A stretch of 64,000 nt of DNA, from contig DAOQAK010000005.1 of the NCBI GenBank assembly GCA_035353855.1, positions 47,132 through 111,131 of the forward strand, in the 5' to 3' direction. The notes below the pieces were generated by a model. It made no database searches. It worked only from the letters and a program-made list of their open reading frames with translations, and was not told where the DNA came from. This DNA comes from Bacteroidales bacterium. Lineage in GTDB: Bacteria; Bacteroidota; Bacteroidia; Bacteroidales; CG2-30-32-10. Both the position numbers and the translations under genes were made by a program. Of this stretch, positions 25,645 through 33,817 are shown piece by piece; position 1 is the stretch's first letter; every line of letters starts with the position of its first letter.

Positions 25645-26718
25645 ATGGAGCATTTGATCCTAGTGGTGAATCCCGGTTCTACTTCTACAAAGATTGCTGT
25701 TTACGAAGGTCGTAAACAGATTTTTCTGAAGAAAATCAGACATCTTCAGGAAATTTTGCAGCAGTTCGACATGATTGCCGACCAGTTTGAATTCCGTAAG
25801 AATACCATAGACGATGAACTAAGCAAAGCAGGAATAAATATCAAAAATATTTCAATTGTTGTTGGCAGGGGAGGATTACTTAAACCTATTGCCGGCGGTG
25901 TTTACAAGGTAAATGATGCCATGATTCATGATATATACCACCCCATGGGGGAACACGAATCGAACCTGGGAGGGCTTATTGCTTATGAATTGGCAAAGGA
26001 GATAAATAGAAAAGTAATGGCAATAATTGTCGACCCTACGTGTGTTGACGAGATGGAAGATATTGCTCGTATTTCGGGAATGCCGGAATTGCCGCGTAAA
26101 AGTTTTCTTCATGCATTGAACCAGCGAGCTGTTGCCCGAATGTATGCACGCGATATTGGGAAAAAATATGAAGAGATAAATGTGATTGTTGCACATATGG
26201 GTGGAGGACTTTCTGTTGGTGCACATCGTAAAGGAAGAATCATTGATGTGAATAATGGTCTTAATGGCGAAGGTCCTATGTCGCCTGAACGCAGCGGAGG
26301 TTTACCTGTAGGTCAACTTGTGGAATTATGTTTTTCAAATAAATTTTCCAAAGCGGAAATACTTCGTAAGATAAAAGGCAAAGGAGGATTAACAGCTTAT
26401 CTTGGAACTTCCGATGCTCTGGAAATAGAAAAACGAATAGAACAGGGTGATGAATACGCTAAATTGATTTATAATGCCATGTCATACCAGGTAGCTAAAG
26501 AGATAGGCGCATTAAGCGCTGTTCTTCATGGAGAGGTTGACGGAATATTACTGACAGGTGGAATTGCCTATGGTGAAATGGTTACAAGCTTCATTACTGA
26601 AATGGTAAAACATTTAGGTCCTGTAAAAGTTTATCCCGGCGAGGGAGAAATGGAAGCACTGGCATTGAATGGATACCTTGTTTTATCGGGCGAAGTGGAA
26701 GTAAAAGAATATGTTTAA
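25645..26718 (+). CDS. buk: Butyrate kinase
   Basis: A 357-aa acetokinase-family enzyme (ASKHA fold) that makes ATP and butyrate from butyryl phosphate and ADP. The N-terminal phosphate-binding motif is VVNPGSTSTKIAVYE (about 8-22). The HALNQRAVARMYAR, VAHMGGGLSVGAH and DGILLTGGIAYG motifs follow in family order. Length is normal. It follows ptb with a short gap and ends in a strong terminator, so ptb-buk is a two-gene operon. Branched-chain acyl phosphates are also accepted by family members. Confidence 0.94.
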   Translation: MEHLILVVNPGSTSTKIAVYEGRKQIFLKKIRHLQEILQQFDMIADQFEFRKNTIDDELSKAGINIKNISIVVGRGGLLKPIAGGVYKVNDAMIHDIYHPMGEHESNLGGLIAYELAKEINRKVMAIIVDPTCVDEMEDIARISGMPELPRKSFLHALNQRAVARMYARDIGKKYEEINVIVAHMGGGLSVGAHRKGRIIDVNNGLNGEGPMSPERSGGLPVGQLVELCFSNKFSKAEILRKIKGKGGLTAYLGTSDALEIEKRIEQGDEYAKLIYNAMSYQVAKEIGALSAVLHGEVDGILLTGGIAYGEMVTSFITEMVKHLGPVKVYPGEGEMEALALNGYLVLSGEVEVKEYV

Positions 26719-26737
26719 AATGTTTTTATGAATGTTT

Positions 26738-26767
26738 AACCGGAATATATTATTCCGGTTTTTTTAT
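26738..26767 (+). terminator. Rho-independent terminator after buk
   Basis: AACCGGAATA (26738-26747) and TATTCCGGTT (26751-26760) form a perfect 10-bp stem with a 3-base loop, followed by TTTTTAT. It ends the ptb-buk operon. Confidence 0.92.
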
Positions 26768-26915
26768 TTTTATCACAAGAGTTCATGGTCGATAAAACGT
26801 TTTCTAAATCTTTCTAAAAACCCCGGAACTGGATGCATTGCATGTCCTTCCGAAAAACATCCCGAAGAATGGTATTGCTCGTGGAAGTTTTTTATTAATT
26901 AATGTAAAATATTTT

Positions 26916-28277
26916 TTATCCGAATAAATTACTGAACACTTCTTCAATCTTTCTTACGGGAATAATTTTAATTCCTTTACTTTTATAATCAATACCTTTT
27001 TGATTATAGGAAGAAATGATGATTTGTTCAAAGCCTAATTTTTCAGCTTCTGAAACTCTTTGTTCTATGCGGTTCACAGGACGTATTTCGCCCGATAATC
27101 CCACTTCTGCTGCTAAGCAAATTTTTGGACTTACCGGAATATCTTCATTCGATGAAAGTACTGCACTAACAACAGCAAGGTCAATAGCAGGGTCGTCAAC
27201 ACGAATACCCCCGGCAATGTTGAGAAATACATCTTTTATTCCCAACCTGAAACCACAACGTTTTTCAAGAACTGCGAGTAACATGTTTAACCTGCGAATA
27301 TCGAAGCCTGTAGCCGAACGTTGCGGAGTACCATAAGCAGCGCTGCTTACCAAAGCTTGTGTTTCAATCAACATGGGTCGCATTCCTTCAACCATTGCAG
27401 CAATAGCAACACCGCTCAACTGTTCATCACGTTGTGATAATAATATTTCGGATGGATTGGTTACTTCGCGTAATCCTGAATTTTGCATTTCAAAAATTCC
27501 TAATTCGGAAGTTGAACCAAAACGATTTTTTGTTGCTCTTAATATGCGGTACCCATGATTCCTGTCGCCTTCAAATTGTAAAACCGTATCGACCATATGT
27601 TCCAATACTTTTGGACCTGCAATAGTTCCGTCTTTTGTAATATGTCCTATTAGAAAAACAGGTGTGGCTGTTTCTTTGGCATAACGATTCATTTCAGCTG
27701 CGCACTCACGTATCTGCGATATGCTTCCGGCTGATGATTCAATTATGGCTGTGGATAAGGTTTGTATGGAATCAATAACCACCATATCCGGTTGTGTTTC
27801 CTGGAGGTGATTAAAAATATTTTGAGTTGATGTTTCCGTAAGAATAAAACAGTCTTCATTTTTTATGCCTATGCGTTCTGCACGCATTCGCAACTGTTGG
27901 TCGCTTTCTTCACCGGTGATATAAAGTACTTTTGCATTTTTAATATTCAATGCAATTTGCAAAAGCAATGTAGATTTTCCAATTCCGGGTTCACCACCAA
28001 TTAAAACTACCGAACCGGGGACCAATCCGCCGCCAAGAACACGATTCAATTCCTGACTATTAGTATTCATGCGTTGTTCCGATGAAGTTGAAATTTCATT
28101 TATTTTTTGTGGGATATTCGATTTTAATGAATTTTTTATTGATACTTCTTTCGAGGACTTCTGAATAACTTCTTCAACAAATGTATTCCATTCATTACAT
28201 GAAGGGCAACGTCCCATCCATTTAGGCGATTGTGCTCCGCAGTTCTGGCAAAAAAAAGTAGTTTTGATTTTTGACAT
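26916..28277 (-). CDS. radA: DNA repair protein RadA
   Basis: A 453-aa RecA-like branch-migration helicase that acts in recombinational repair. It has an N-terminal zinc finger (CQNCG near residue 10 and CPSCNEW near 24), a Walker A motif GEPGIGKST (about residue 93), the RadA-specific KNRFG motif in the ATPase domain, and a C-terminal Lon-protease-like domain (about 300-450). Length and order are standard. It is the last gene of the panC-panD-flippase-rfaE2-lipoprotein-radA run, 15 bases after the small lipoprotein gene. Confidence 0.96.
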   Translation of the reverse strand: MSKIKTTFFCQNCGAQSPKWMGRCPSCNEWNTFVEEVIQKSSKEVSIKNSLKSNIPQKINEISTSSEQRMNTNSQELNRVLGGGLVPGSVVLIGGEPGIGKSTLLLQIALNIKNAKVLYITGEESDQQLRMRAERIGIKNEDCFILTETSTQNIFNHLQETQPDMVVIDSIQTLSTAIIESSAGSISQIRECAAEMNRYAKETATPVFLIGHITKDGTIAGPKVLEHMVDTVLQFEGDRNHGYRILRATKNRFGSTSELGIFEMQNSGLREVTNPSEILLSQRDEQLSGVAIAAMVEGMRPMLIETQALVSSAAYGTPQRSATGFDIRRLNMLLAVLEKRCGFRLGIKDVFLNIAGGIRVDDPAIDLAVVSAVLSSNEDIPVSPKICLAAEVGLSGEIRPVNRIEQRVSEAEKLGFEQIIISSYNQKGIDYKSKGIKIIPVRKIEEVFSNLFG

Positions 28278-28292
28278 CAGGAAGAAAAGAAA

Positions 28293-28679
28293 TTATTTTT
28301 TTATAAATTCATAATACTGATAATTTGCATTTTCATCACGGTACAATTCCAGGTGCTTATTTGTGAGTTTCATAATTTTATATTCACCAACCATGTATTT
28401 ATTATTACATTCCGTAATTTTTAAGTATCGGGTTAATCTTTTTATTTTAATGATATATGTACCGTAAGATAAAGTATCAAAGGTTGAATTAGCTGTATTT
28501 TTTTTCATGTAAATATATCCATCCATCAATGTCCATTCCTGTGTATTAGTACTCATACTGTTGACATCAACCATTCTCCAATCTCCATCAATTTTATTTT
28601 CAATTTTTTGTTTGCATGAAAAAAAAATTATTGAAAAAAAAGCTATGATAAAAAAAAGATATTTATAAGATCTCTTCAT
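28293..28679 (-). CDS. Small lipocalin-like lipoprotein, function unknown
   Basis: A 128-aa predicted lipoprotein: charged start MKRSYKY, a hydrophobic stretch, and a lipobox ending FFSC near residue 22. The mature domain has the pattern of a short lipocalin-like barrel. It opens with IDGDWRMVDVNSM and continues as alternating strands with Tyr/Thr-rich ends, ending YYEFIKK. Similar small lipoproteins are common in Bacteroidota and generally uncharacterised. It lies 59 bases after rfaE2 and 15 bases before radA on the same strand. Confidence 0.6.
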   Translation of the reverse strand: MKRSYKYLFFIIAFFSIIFFSCKQKIENKIDGDWRMVDVNSMSTNTQEWTLMDGYIYMKKNTANSTFDTLSYGTYIIKIKRLTRYLKITECNNKYMVGEYKIMKLTNKHLELYRDENANYQYYEFIKK

Positions 28680-28738
28680 TCATTATTAAATTTATGGCTA
28701 AAATAAGTAATAACTTAAATGATTTCAAGAAAAAATAC

Positions 28739-29248
28739 TTAAATTAATTTTATTTTTTCAATAATAGAAGTTGTAGAATATCCTTCAAGAAAATCAATAG
28801 TAATTATTTTCCCACCTTTTGATTTTACAATATCATTTCCCACAATTTCTTCGGCTTTATAATCACTTCCTTTAATAAGAATATCAGGTGTTATAGTTTT
28901 TATCAATTCGTATGGAGTGTCTTCATCAAAAAGCACAACAGCATCAACAAAGAATAAAGATGCTAAAAACAATGCTCTTGTTTCCTCATTGTTTATAGGT
29001 CTTTTCTCTCCTTTTATATTTTTTACGGATTTATCTGTATTCAACCCGATAATTAAAATATTTCCATTATCAGCAGCTTTGGATAGGTAATCGATATGTC
29101 CTAAATGAATGATATCAAAGCATCCGTTAGTAAAAACAATGGATTGGTTTTTAAACTTCCAGAAAGCCAAATGACGTTTAAGTTTAATTAAATCTTCTTC
29201 TTTACTGAAATGAAAGATTTTTGATTGTGCAAATTCGTTTGTATTCAT
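28739..29248 (-). CDS. rfaE2: D-glycero-beta-D-manno-heptose 1-phosphate adenylyltransferase
   Basis: A 169-aa nucleotidyltransferase equivalent to the C-terminal half of HldE. It activates heptose-1-phosphate to ADP-heptose for lipopolysaccharide core synthesis. The HIGH-like ATP-binding motif is in FTNGCFDIIHLGHIDYL (about 40-56), and the family motifs GLNTDKSVKNIKG and EKRPINNEETRA follow. The kinase half is not fused, so a separate kinase must exist elsewhere. Its first codon overlaps the stop of the upstream flippase-like gene by four bases (ATGA). The N-terminal 30 residues are a short extension preceding the domain. Confidence 0.9.
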   Translation of the reverse strand: MNTNEFAQSKIFHFSKEEDLIKLKRHLAFWKFKNQSIVFTNGCFDIIHLGHIDYLSKAADNGNILIIGLNTDKSVKNIKGEKRPINNEETRALFLASLFFVDAVVLFDEDTPYELIKTITPDILIKGSDYKAEEIVGNDIVKSKGGKIITIDFLEGYSTTSIIEKIKLI

Positions 29249-30264
29249 GTTATAATTTCTTTTTTCTTTTTATCGGATAAAAATAAAATAAGCCATGAGA
29301 TACTTCCAACAATTATTATCATGAACCATTGTGTGAAATACACGATATTCGCGAATGAAAATGCAGGAATTTCTGAAATTTTATACAATCCTGATAATGT
29401 AATTTTGACAAAATATTGATAAGCACCAATACCACCGGGTGTAGGAGCCAAAGTGCCAATACTTCCAAGCGCCATAACGGTTAATGCATCAATAAAATTA
29501 CGCTCACTTGTAGCACTTACAGCAAAAAAACTGATATAGATTGTCAGAGTATAAAATCCCCATAGCAGGATAGAATAAAAAATAAAAAGCTTTTTATTTT
29601 TTACATTTTTTATTGTCTTTACTCCTTCCCAGAAACCTTTAATTAAATCAATTATTTTATGAAACAATTTCAGTTTACGCAACATAGGCAGGCATAAACG
29701 GTACACGATAATTATCAGTAAACAAATTCCTATAAAACTTCCTGTGATTATTAATAATGCAGCAGAACTATTTGGAAATTTTGAAGACAAAGGTTCAAAA
29801 ATATTTTTATAAATAAATTTTTCAAGAAATGATAATTGCGATAAAATGGTAATAATAAGAATAACCAACATAGTTATAACATCAAATGCTCTTTCGGCAA
29901 TTACTGTTCCGATTACCGAATTTACCGGAACCTTATGATGGCGTGCAAGCACACCGCAACGTGTGATTTCGCCTAAACGCGGAACAGCTATATTTACGAA
30001 ATAGCCTATCATTACAGCATAAAATGTGGTGTGTGTTTTTACTTTGATATTTAAAGGTTCCAGAAGTTGATTCCATCTTAATGCCCTGATGATATGGCTA
30101 ACCAACATTGTAATAATTGCCAGTGCAATCCATCGATAATCAGCTTTTTTAATTTCAATAAGAATACTGTCGATATTTTCGCCGCGAATGGCAAGCCAAA
30201 ATAAGACACCACCTATTGCAAGAAAAAACAGGTACTTTAAAACAGAAAGGATTTTCTTTTTCAC
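29245..30264 (-). CDS. Lysylphosphatidylglycerol synthase-type integral membrane protein
   Basis: A 339-aa inner-membrane protein of the UPF0104/AglD/YbhN family, related to the flippase domain of MprF. About eight hydrophobic helices are visible. Family motifs are HIIRALRWNQLLEPL (about 60-75), GEITRCGVLARH (about 97-108) and the loop APTPGGIGAYQYF near residue 275. No catalytic aminoacyl-transferase domain is attached, so a lipid transport or flipping role is likely but unproven. Translation starts at a GTG, since no ATG is available at this position. The start is 4 bases after the panD stop and the end overlaps rfaE2. Confidence 0.82.
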   Translation of the reverse strand: MKKKILSVLKYLFFLAIGGVLFWLAIRGENIDSILIEIKKADYRWIALAIITMLVSHIIRALRWNQLLEPLNIKVKTHTTFYAVMIGYFVNIAVPRLGEITRCGVLARHHKVPVNSVIGTVIAERAFDVITMLVILIITILSQLSFLEKFIYKNIFEPLSSKFPNSSAALLIITGSFIGICLLIIIVYRLCLPMLRKLKLFHKIIDLIKGFWEGVKTIKNVKNKKLFIFYSILLWGFYTLTIYISFFAVSATSERNFIDALTVMALGSIGTLAPTPGGIGAYQYFVKITLSGLYKISEIPAFSFANIVYFTQWFMIIIVGSISWLILFLSDKKKKEIIT

Positions 30265-30268
30265 AAAA

Positions 30269-30616
30269 TTATTTTAACCGATTATTATGACCGGGGAAAA
30301 CAATGGTAGGCTTAAAGTTTTTCGCTTCTTCAAAATCCATAGAAGCAAATGAAATTACAATTACCACATCACCGGGAGCGGCTTTACGTGCTGCAGCACC
30401 ATTAAGACAAATGGTTCCCGATCCTTTTTCGCCTTTTATAATATACGTTTCAAGCCTTTCGCCATTGTTAATATTAACAACCTGTACTTTTTCATACTCA
30501 ATCATATTGGCCGCATTCAATAGATCTTCATCAATAGTAATACTGCCCACATAATTAATATTAGCATCAGTTACAACTGCTCTGTGGATTTTTGATTTTA
30601 ATACTTGAATTTGCAT
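30269..30616 (-). CDS. panD: Aspartate 1-decarboxylase
   Basis: A 115-aa pyruvoyl-dependent enzyme that makes beta-alanine from aspartate for pantothenate synthesis. The self-cleavage site that generates the pyruvoyl group is the Gly-Ser in [12 protein letters not shown] (Ser25). [17 protein letters not shown] and [19 protein letters not shown] are also family motifs. It is 12 bases downstream of panC, in the same pathway. Confidence 0.97.
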   Translation of the reverse strand: MQIQVLKSKIHRAVVTDANINYVGSITIDEDLLNAANMIEYEKVQVVNINNGERLETYIIKGEKGSGTICLNGAAARKAAPGDVVIVISFASMDFEEAKNFKPTIVFPGHNNRLK

Positions 30617-30628
30617 AGCGGCGCAAAA

Positions 30629-31471
30629 TTACAAAATTTTTATATTATCTATCAAACGAATTTTTCCGGCAAAAACAGCAATGCATGCAGTGTAATGTTT
30701 TTCTTCGTTTATTTTTAATGCAGGAACAAGAGTATCGCTTTCTACTATTTCAAAATATTCCAGTTTTAATAATGAATGGCTGTTTATTTTTTCTTTAACT
30801 ATATTTTTAATATTATCAATACTTTCATTCTTTGTAAGTTCTTTTGCTTCTTTTAATGTTTTATATATTATAGGAGCCTGAATTCTTTCTTCTGCATTCA
30901 ACCTTTGATTTCTTGAACTCATTGCAAGTCCGTCGGCTTCCCTGATTGTTGCACAGGGAATTATTTCAACAGGTATATTTAATTTTTTCACAAGATATTT
31001 TATTATAGTCAATTGCTGAAAATCTTTTTCACCAAAATATGCTTTGTCGGGTTTTATTAATAAAAAAAATTTCTTTACAATTACCGAAACACCATTAAAA
31101 TGCCCCGGTCTGAATTTTCCTTCCATGACTTTATCAAGTCCATCTAAATTAATCTGTTCAATTTTTGATTCAGGATACATTTCGCTTTCGGAAGGTACAA
31201 AAATAAAATCTACTCCTATCTGTGTAAAAAGTTCAATGTCAGACTTTAATGTTCTTGGATATTTTTTTAAATCTTCAGAATTATTAAATTGAGTAGGGTT
31301 AACAAAAATACTGCAAATACATACGTCATTTTCTGTCTTAGCTCTTGATGCCAAAGCCAGATGCCCTTTGTGAATTGCTCCCATTGTGGGAACAAATCCA
31401 ATACTTTTATTTTCCTCCTTTATCCTGGAAATGATTTGTTCTAATTCAAATTTATTATATATGAGTCTCAT
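30629..31471 (-). CDS. panC: Pantothenate synthetase
   Basis: A 280-aa ATP-dependent ligase joining pantoate and beta-alanine. The ATP-binding motif is PTMGAIHKGHLAL (about 28-40). The pantoate/ATP motifs FVNPTQFNNSEDL, GKFRPGHFNGVSVIV, AYFGEKDFQQL and the KMSKS-like AMSSRNQRL are all present. It is the first gene of the panC-panD-flippase-rfaE2-lipoprotein-radA run and is divergent from the truncated glycogen synthase gene. Confidence 0.97.
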   Translation of the reverse strand: MRLIYNKFELEQIISRIKEENKSIGFVPTMGAIHKGHLALASRAKTENDVCICSIFVNPTQFNNSEDLKKYPRTLKSDIELFTQIGVDFIFVPSESEMYPESKIEQINLDGLDKVMEGKFRPGHFNGVSVIVKKFFLLIKPDKAYFGEKDFQQLTIIKYLVKKLNIPVEIIPCATIREADGLAMSSRNQRLNAEERIQAPIIYKTLKEAKELTKNESIDNIKNIVKEKINSHSLLKLEYFEIVESDTLVPALKINEEKHYTACIAVFAGKIRLIDNIKIL

Positions 31472-31519
31472 ACGTAGTAATTTAAACTTTAATATTAGTT
31501 AAAACGATAAAATAAAGTG

Positions 31520-31527
31520 CAAATCTA
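31520..31527 (-). promoter_or_regulatory. Possible -7 element for the panC operon
   Basis: CAAATCTA reads TAGATTTG on the minus strand, matching TAnnTTTG, about 49 bases upstream of the panC ATG. No clear -33 partner is visible. Confidence 0.35.
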
Positions 31528-31538
31528 TTACGAATTAC

Positions 31539-31569
31539 TTGAATTATTGCTAAAATTTTATTAATTTTG
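31539..31569 (+). promoter_or_regulatory. Promoter for the truncated glycogen synthase gene
   Basis: TTG at 31539-31541 and TAATTTTG at 31562-31569 are 20 bases apart. The -7 element overlaps an in-frame upstream start at 31567, so the ATG at 31606 is the real start. Confidence 0.5.
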
Positions 31570-31605
31570 CAATTCCGTTTGAAAGACCAAAACACAAACA
31601 TACAC

Positions 31606-32433
31606 ATGGAAAAAACTAAAGTTCTTTTTGTACAGCAAGAAATTATTCCCTACCTGAAAGATAGCCATATGGGTATTATTGGCAGGTACCTTCCTCAGGG
31701 AATACAGGAAAAAGGCAGAGAAATAAGGACATTTATGCCTCGTTATGGTTGCATTAATGAAAGAAGGAATCAACTTCATGAAGTGATTCGCCTTTCAGGA
31801 ATGAATTTAATTATTAATGATACTGACCATCCACTGATCATTAAAGTAGCTTCTATCCAGTCGGCCAGAATGCAAATATATTTTATCGATAATGAAGATT
31901 ATTTTCAAAGGAAACAAGTATTCTGTGACTCATCAAATAAATTTTTCAAAGATAATGATGAAAGAGCAATTTTCTTTGCCAGGGGTGTTTTGGAAACAGT
32001 AAAAAAATTAGGCTGGGCTCCTGATATTGTTCATTGCCACGGATGGATGACCAGCATGATGCCTATTTATCTTAAGAAAGCATTTGTTGATAATCCTTTA
32101 TTCACGGATACTAAAGTTATTTATTCAGTATACAATGATGATTTTGATACTCCGTTTAGTAAAGATTTTTCAGAAAAAATAATGTTACCGGGAATATCTC
32201 AAAATGATATTACACATTATAAAAAACCTACTTTTAACAATATTACCAAAGCTGCTATTGATTTTTCTGATGGTGTTATTATTGGTAGTCCTGATGTAAA
32301 TCAGGATATCGTTAAATACCTTAACCAGATTGATAAGCCTGTACTCAACTTCCAGTCGATGGATACATATGTTGATGCCTATAATGAATTTTATGATGAA
32401 ATATTAGTTAATGAGCATATACTAAGCAATTAA
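31606..32433 (+). CDS. Truncated glycogen/starch synthase-like protein (GT5 N-terminal domain)
   Basis: A 275-aa protein matching only the N-terminal half of a GT-B family 5 glycogen synthase. The first strand (TKVLFVQQEIIPYL) and the VHCHGWMTSMMPIYL segment are characteristic. The ADP-glucose-binding K-x-G-G-L loop is replaced by SHMGIIG, and the C-terminal nucleotide-binding domain is absent. It is therefore unlikely to be a working glycogen synthase by itself. The same short form occurs beside panC in other Bacteroidota, as far as I recall, which suggests a conserved but different role. Divergent from panC and followed by a DUF4270 gene. Confidence 0.8.
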   Translation: MEKTKVLFVQQEIIPYLKDSHMGIIGRYLPQGIQEKGREIRTFMPRYGCINERRNQLHEVIRLSGMNLIINDTDHPLIIKVASIQSARMQIYFIDNEDYFQRKQVFCDSSNKFFKDNDERAIFFARGVLETVKKLGWAPDIVHCHGWMTSMMPIYLKKAFVDNPLFTDTKVIYSVYNDDFDTPFSKDFSEKIMLPGISQNDITHYKKPTFNNITKAAIDFSDGVIIGSPDVNQDIVKYLNQIDKPVLNFQSMDTYVDAYNEFYDEILVNEHILSN

Positions 32434-32442
32434 ATTCTTCGT

Positions 32443-32450
32443 TACATTTG
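32443..32450 (+). promoter_or_regulatory. Possible -7 element for the DUF4270 gene
   Basis: TACATTTG matches TAnnTTTG exactly. It overlaps a possible TTG start at 32448, which favours the downstream TTG at 32475. No clear -33 element is visible. Confidence 0.4.
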
Positions 32451-32474
32451 CACTCAAATTTAATATTAATTGCT

Positions 32475-33806
32475 TTGAAACGAATTTCATTAAACTCTAC
32501 TTCATTCTACATTACATTATTTTTTGTAGTATCAATATTCTGGTTCGCTTGTGAGAAACCATCGGAAATAGGACTCGAGATTCAACCTCCGGGAGATAAA
32601 CTAAACGTTGTTTATTGCGATACCATAACACTTAATACCTACTCGGTACTTGAAGATCCCATTCTTACCAATTCAACTGCATATAATCTTTTAGGGAGTT
32701 ATTATGATCCTATATTCGGAAAAAATTCGGCAAGTTTTTATTCTCAAATGAGAATATCTTCAAATGCTCCTACGTTTGGTTCTAATCCGGTTTGCGATTC
32801 ACTTGTCCTGTCGCTTCGTTATGCAAATTATTATGGAGATACTTTGACACCACAAACTGTTAGAGTTTACAGGGTTGCTGAAGATTTTTATAAAGACAGC
32901 TCTTACTATTCAAATAAAGAACTTCAAATTACTGGCGAATTATTAGGTTCAAAAACATTTTATCCTCATCCTATAGATAGTATTGTAGTAGATAGCGAAA
33001 AGTATCCTGCACATTTAAGGATTCCTTTGGATAAATCATTAGGCAATATATTTTTAGGATTAGCAGGCAGTAGTGTATTATCTGACAACACCAATTTTCT
33101 TGATTATTTCAAAGGGTTATATGTAACCACAACACCTGTGAACGGAAATGGTGAAGGATGTATCATGGCCTTTAACTTACTTAGCTCATTATCGAACGTG
33201 GCATTATATTATAAAAATGATGATAATGACACCACCTCGATGAAATTTTATTTTGTATTTAATGAATATTCTGCCCGTTTTAATCATTATAATCATTCAA
33301 ATTATTTATATGCTGATCCGTATCTTAGAAGTGAAATTTATGGCGATACTACTAAAGGCGATAGCCTGCTTTATCTTCAGGGGACAGCCGGTTTAAAAGT
33401 CAAGATAAAATATCCATATTTAAATAACCTGACTAATGCAGGAAAAATTGCTATAAATAATGCGGAAATGATTATTCCTGTAGAAGAAAATGGTTTAAAT
33501 ACGGATAAATATAATCCTCCAAGTAAATTGATATTACTGGAAGAGAAAGATGGAAGTATCCGTTATCTGTTGGATCAGTCGAATTCATATTTTGGAGGAA
33601 CTTACGACACAACCAATTTGCAATATAAATTTAATATTTCTCAACATATTCAACAGGTTATTGATGGAGTTAAAGAAAACCTTGGTTTAAGTTTAATGGT
33701 TTATCCTACTTATAGACCTAATTATCCAAACAGGGTAGTTATAAAAGGCTGCAGACGTCAATCAGAAAAAATACGTCTTATAATAACGTATACCAAACTT
33801 TATTAA
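32475..33806 (+). CDS. DUF4270 family lipoprotein
   Basis: About 443 aa. With a TTG start at 32475 the N-terminus reads as a classic lipoprotein signal: Lys-Arg, a hydrophobic run, then a lipobox IFWFAC with the lipidated Cys near residue 26. No ATG is available upstream of the signal. The mature protein is beta-rich and contains the family's early motif EIGLEIQPPGDKLNV and C-terminal VYPTYRPNYPNRVVIKG. DUF4270 proteins are outer-membrane lipoproteins of unknown function found throughout Bacteroidota, often beside the short glycogen synthase gene as here. It ends 11 bases before glmS. Confidence 0.85.
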   Translation: MKRISLNSTSFYITLFFVVSIFWFACEKPSEIGLEIQPPGDKLNVVYCDTITLNTYSVLEDPILTNSTAYNLLGSYYDPIFGKNSASFYSQMRISSNAPTFGSNPVCDSLVLSLRYANYYGDTLTPQTVRVYRVAEDFYKDSSYYSNKELQITGELLGSKTFYPHPIDSIVVDSEKYPAHLRIPLDKSLGNIFLGLAGSSVLSDNTNFLDYFKGLYVTTTPVNGNGEGCIMAFNLLSSLSNVALYYKNDDNDTTSMKFYFVFNEYSARFNHYNHSNYLYADPYLRSEIYGDTTKGDSLLYLQGTAGLKVKIKYPYLNNLTNAGKIAINNAEMIIPVEENGLNTDKYNPPSKLILLEEKDGSIRYLLDQSNSYFGGTYDTTNLQYKFNISQHIQQVIDGVKENLGLSLMVYPTYRPNYPNRVVIKGCRRQSEKIRLIITYTKLY

Positions 33807-33817
33807 ATAAATAATTT

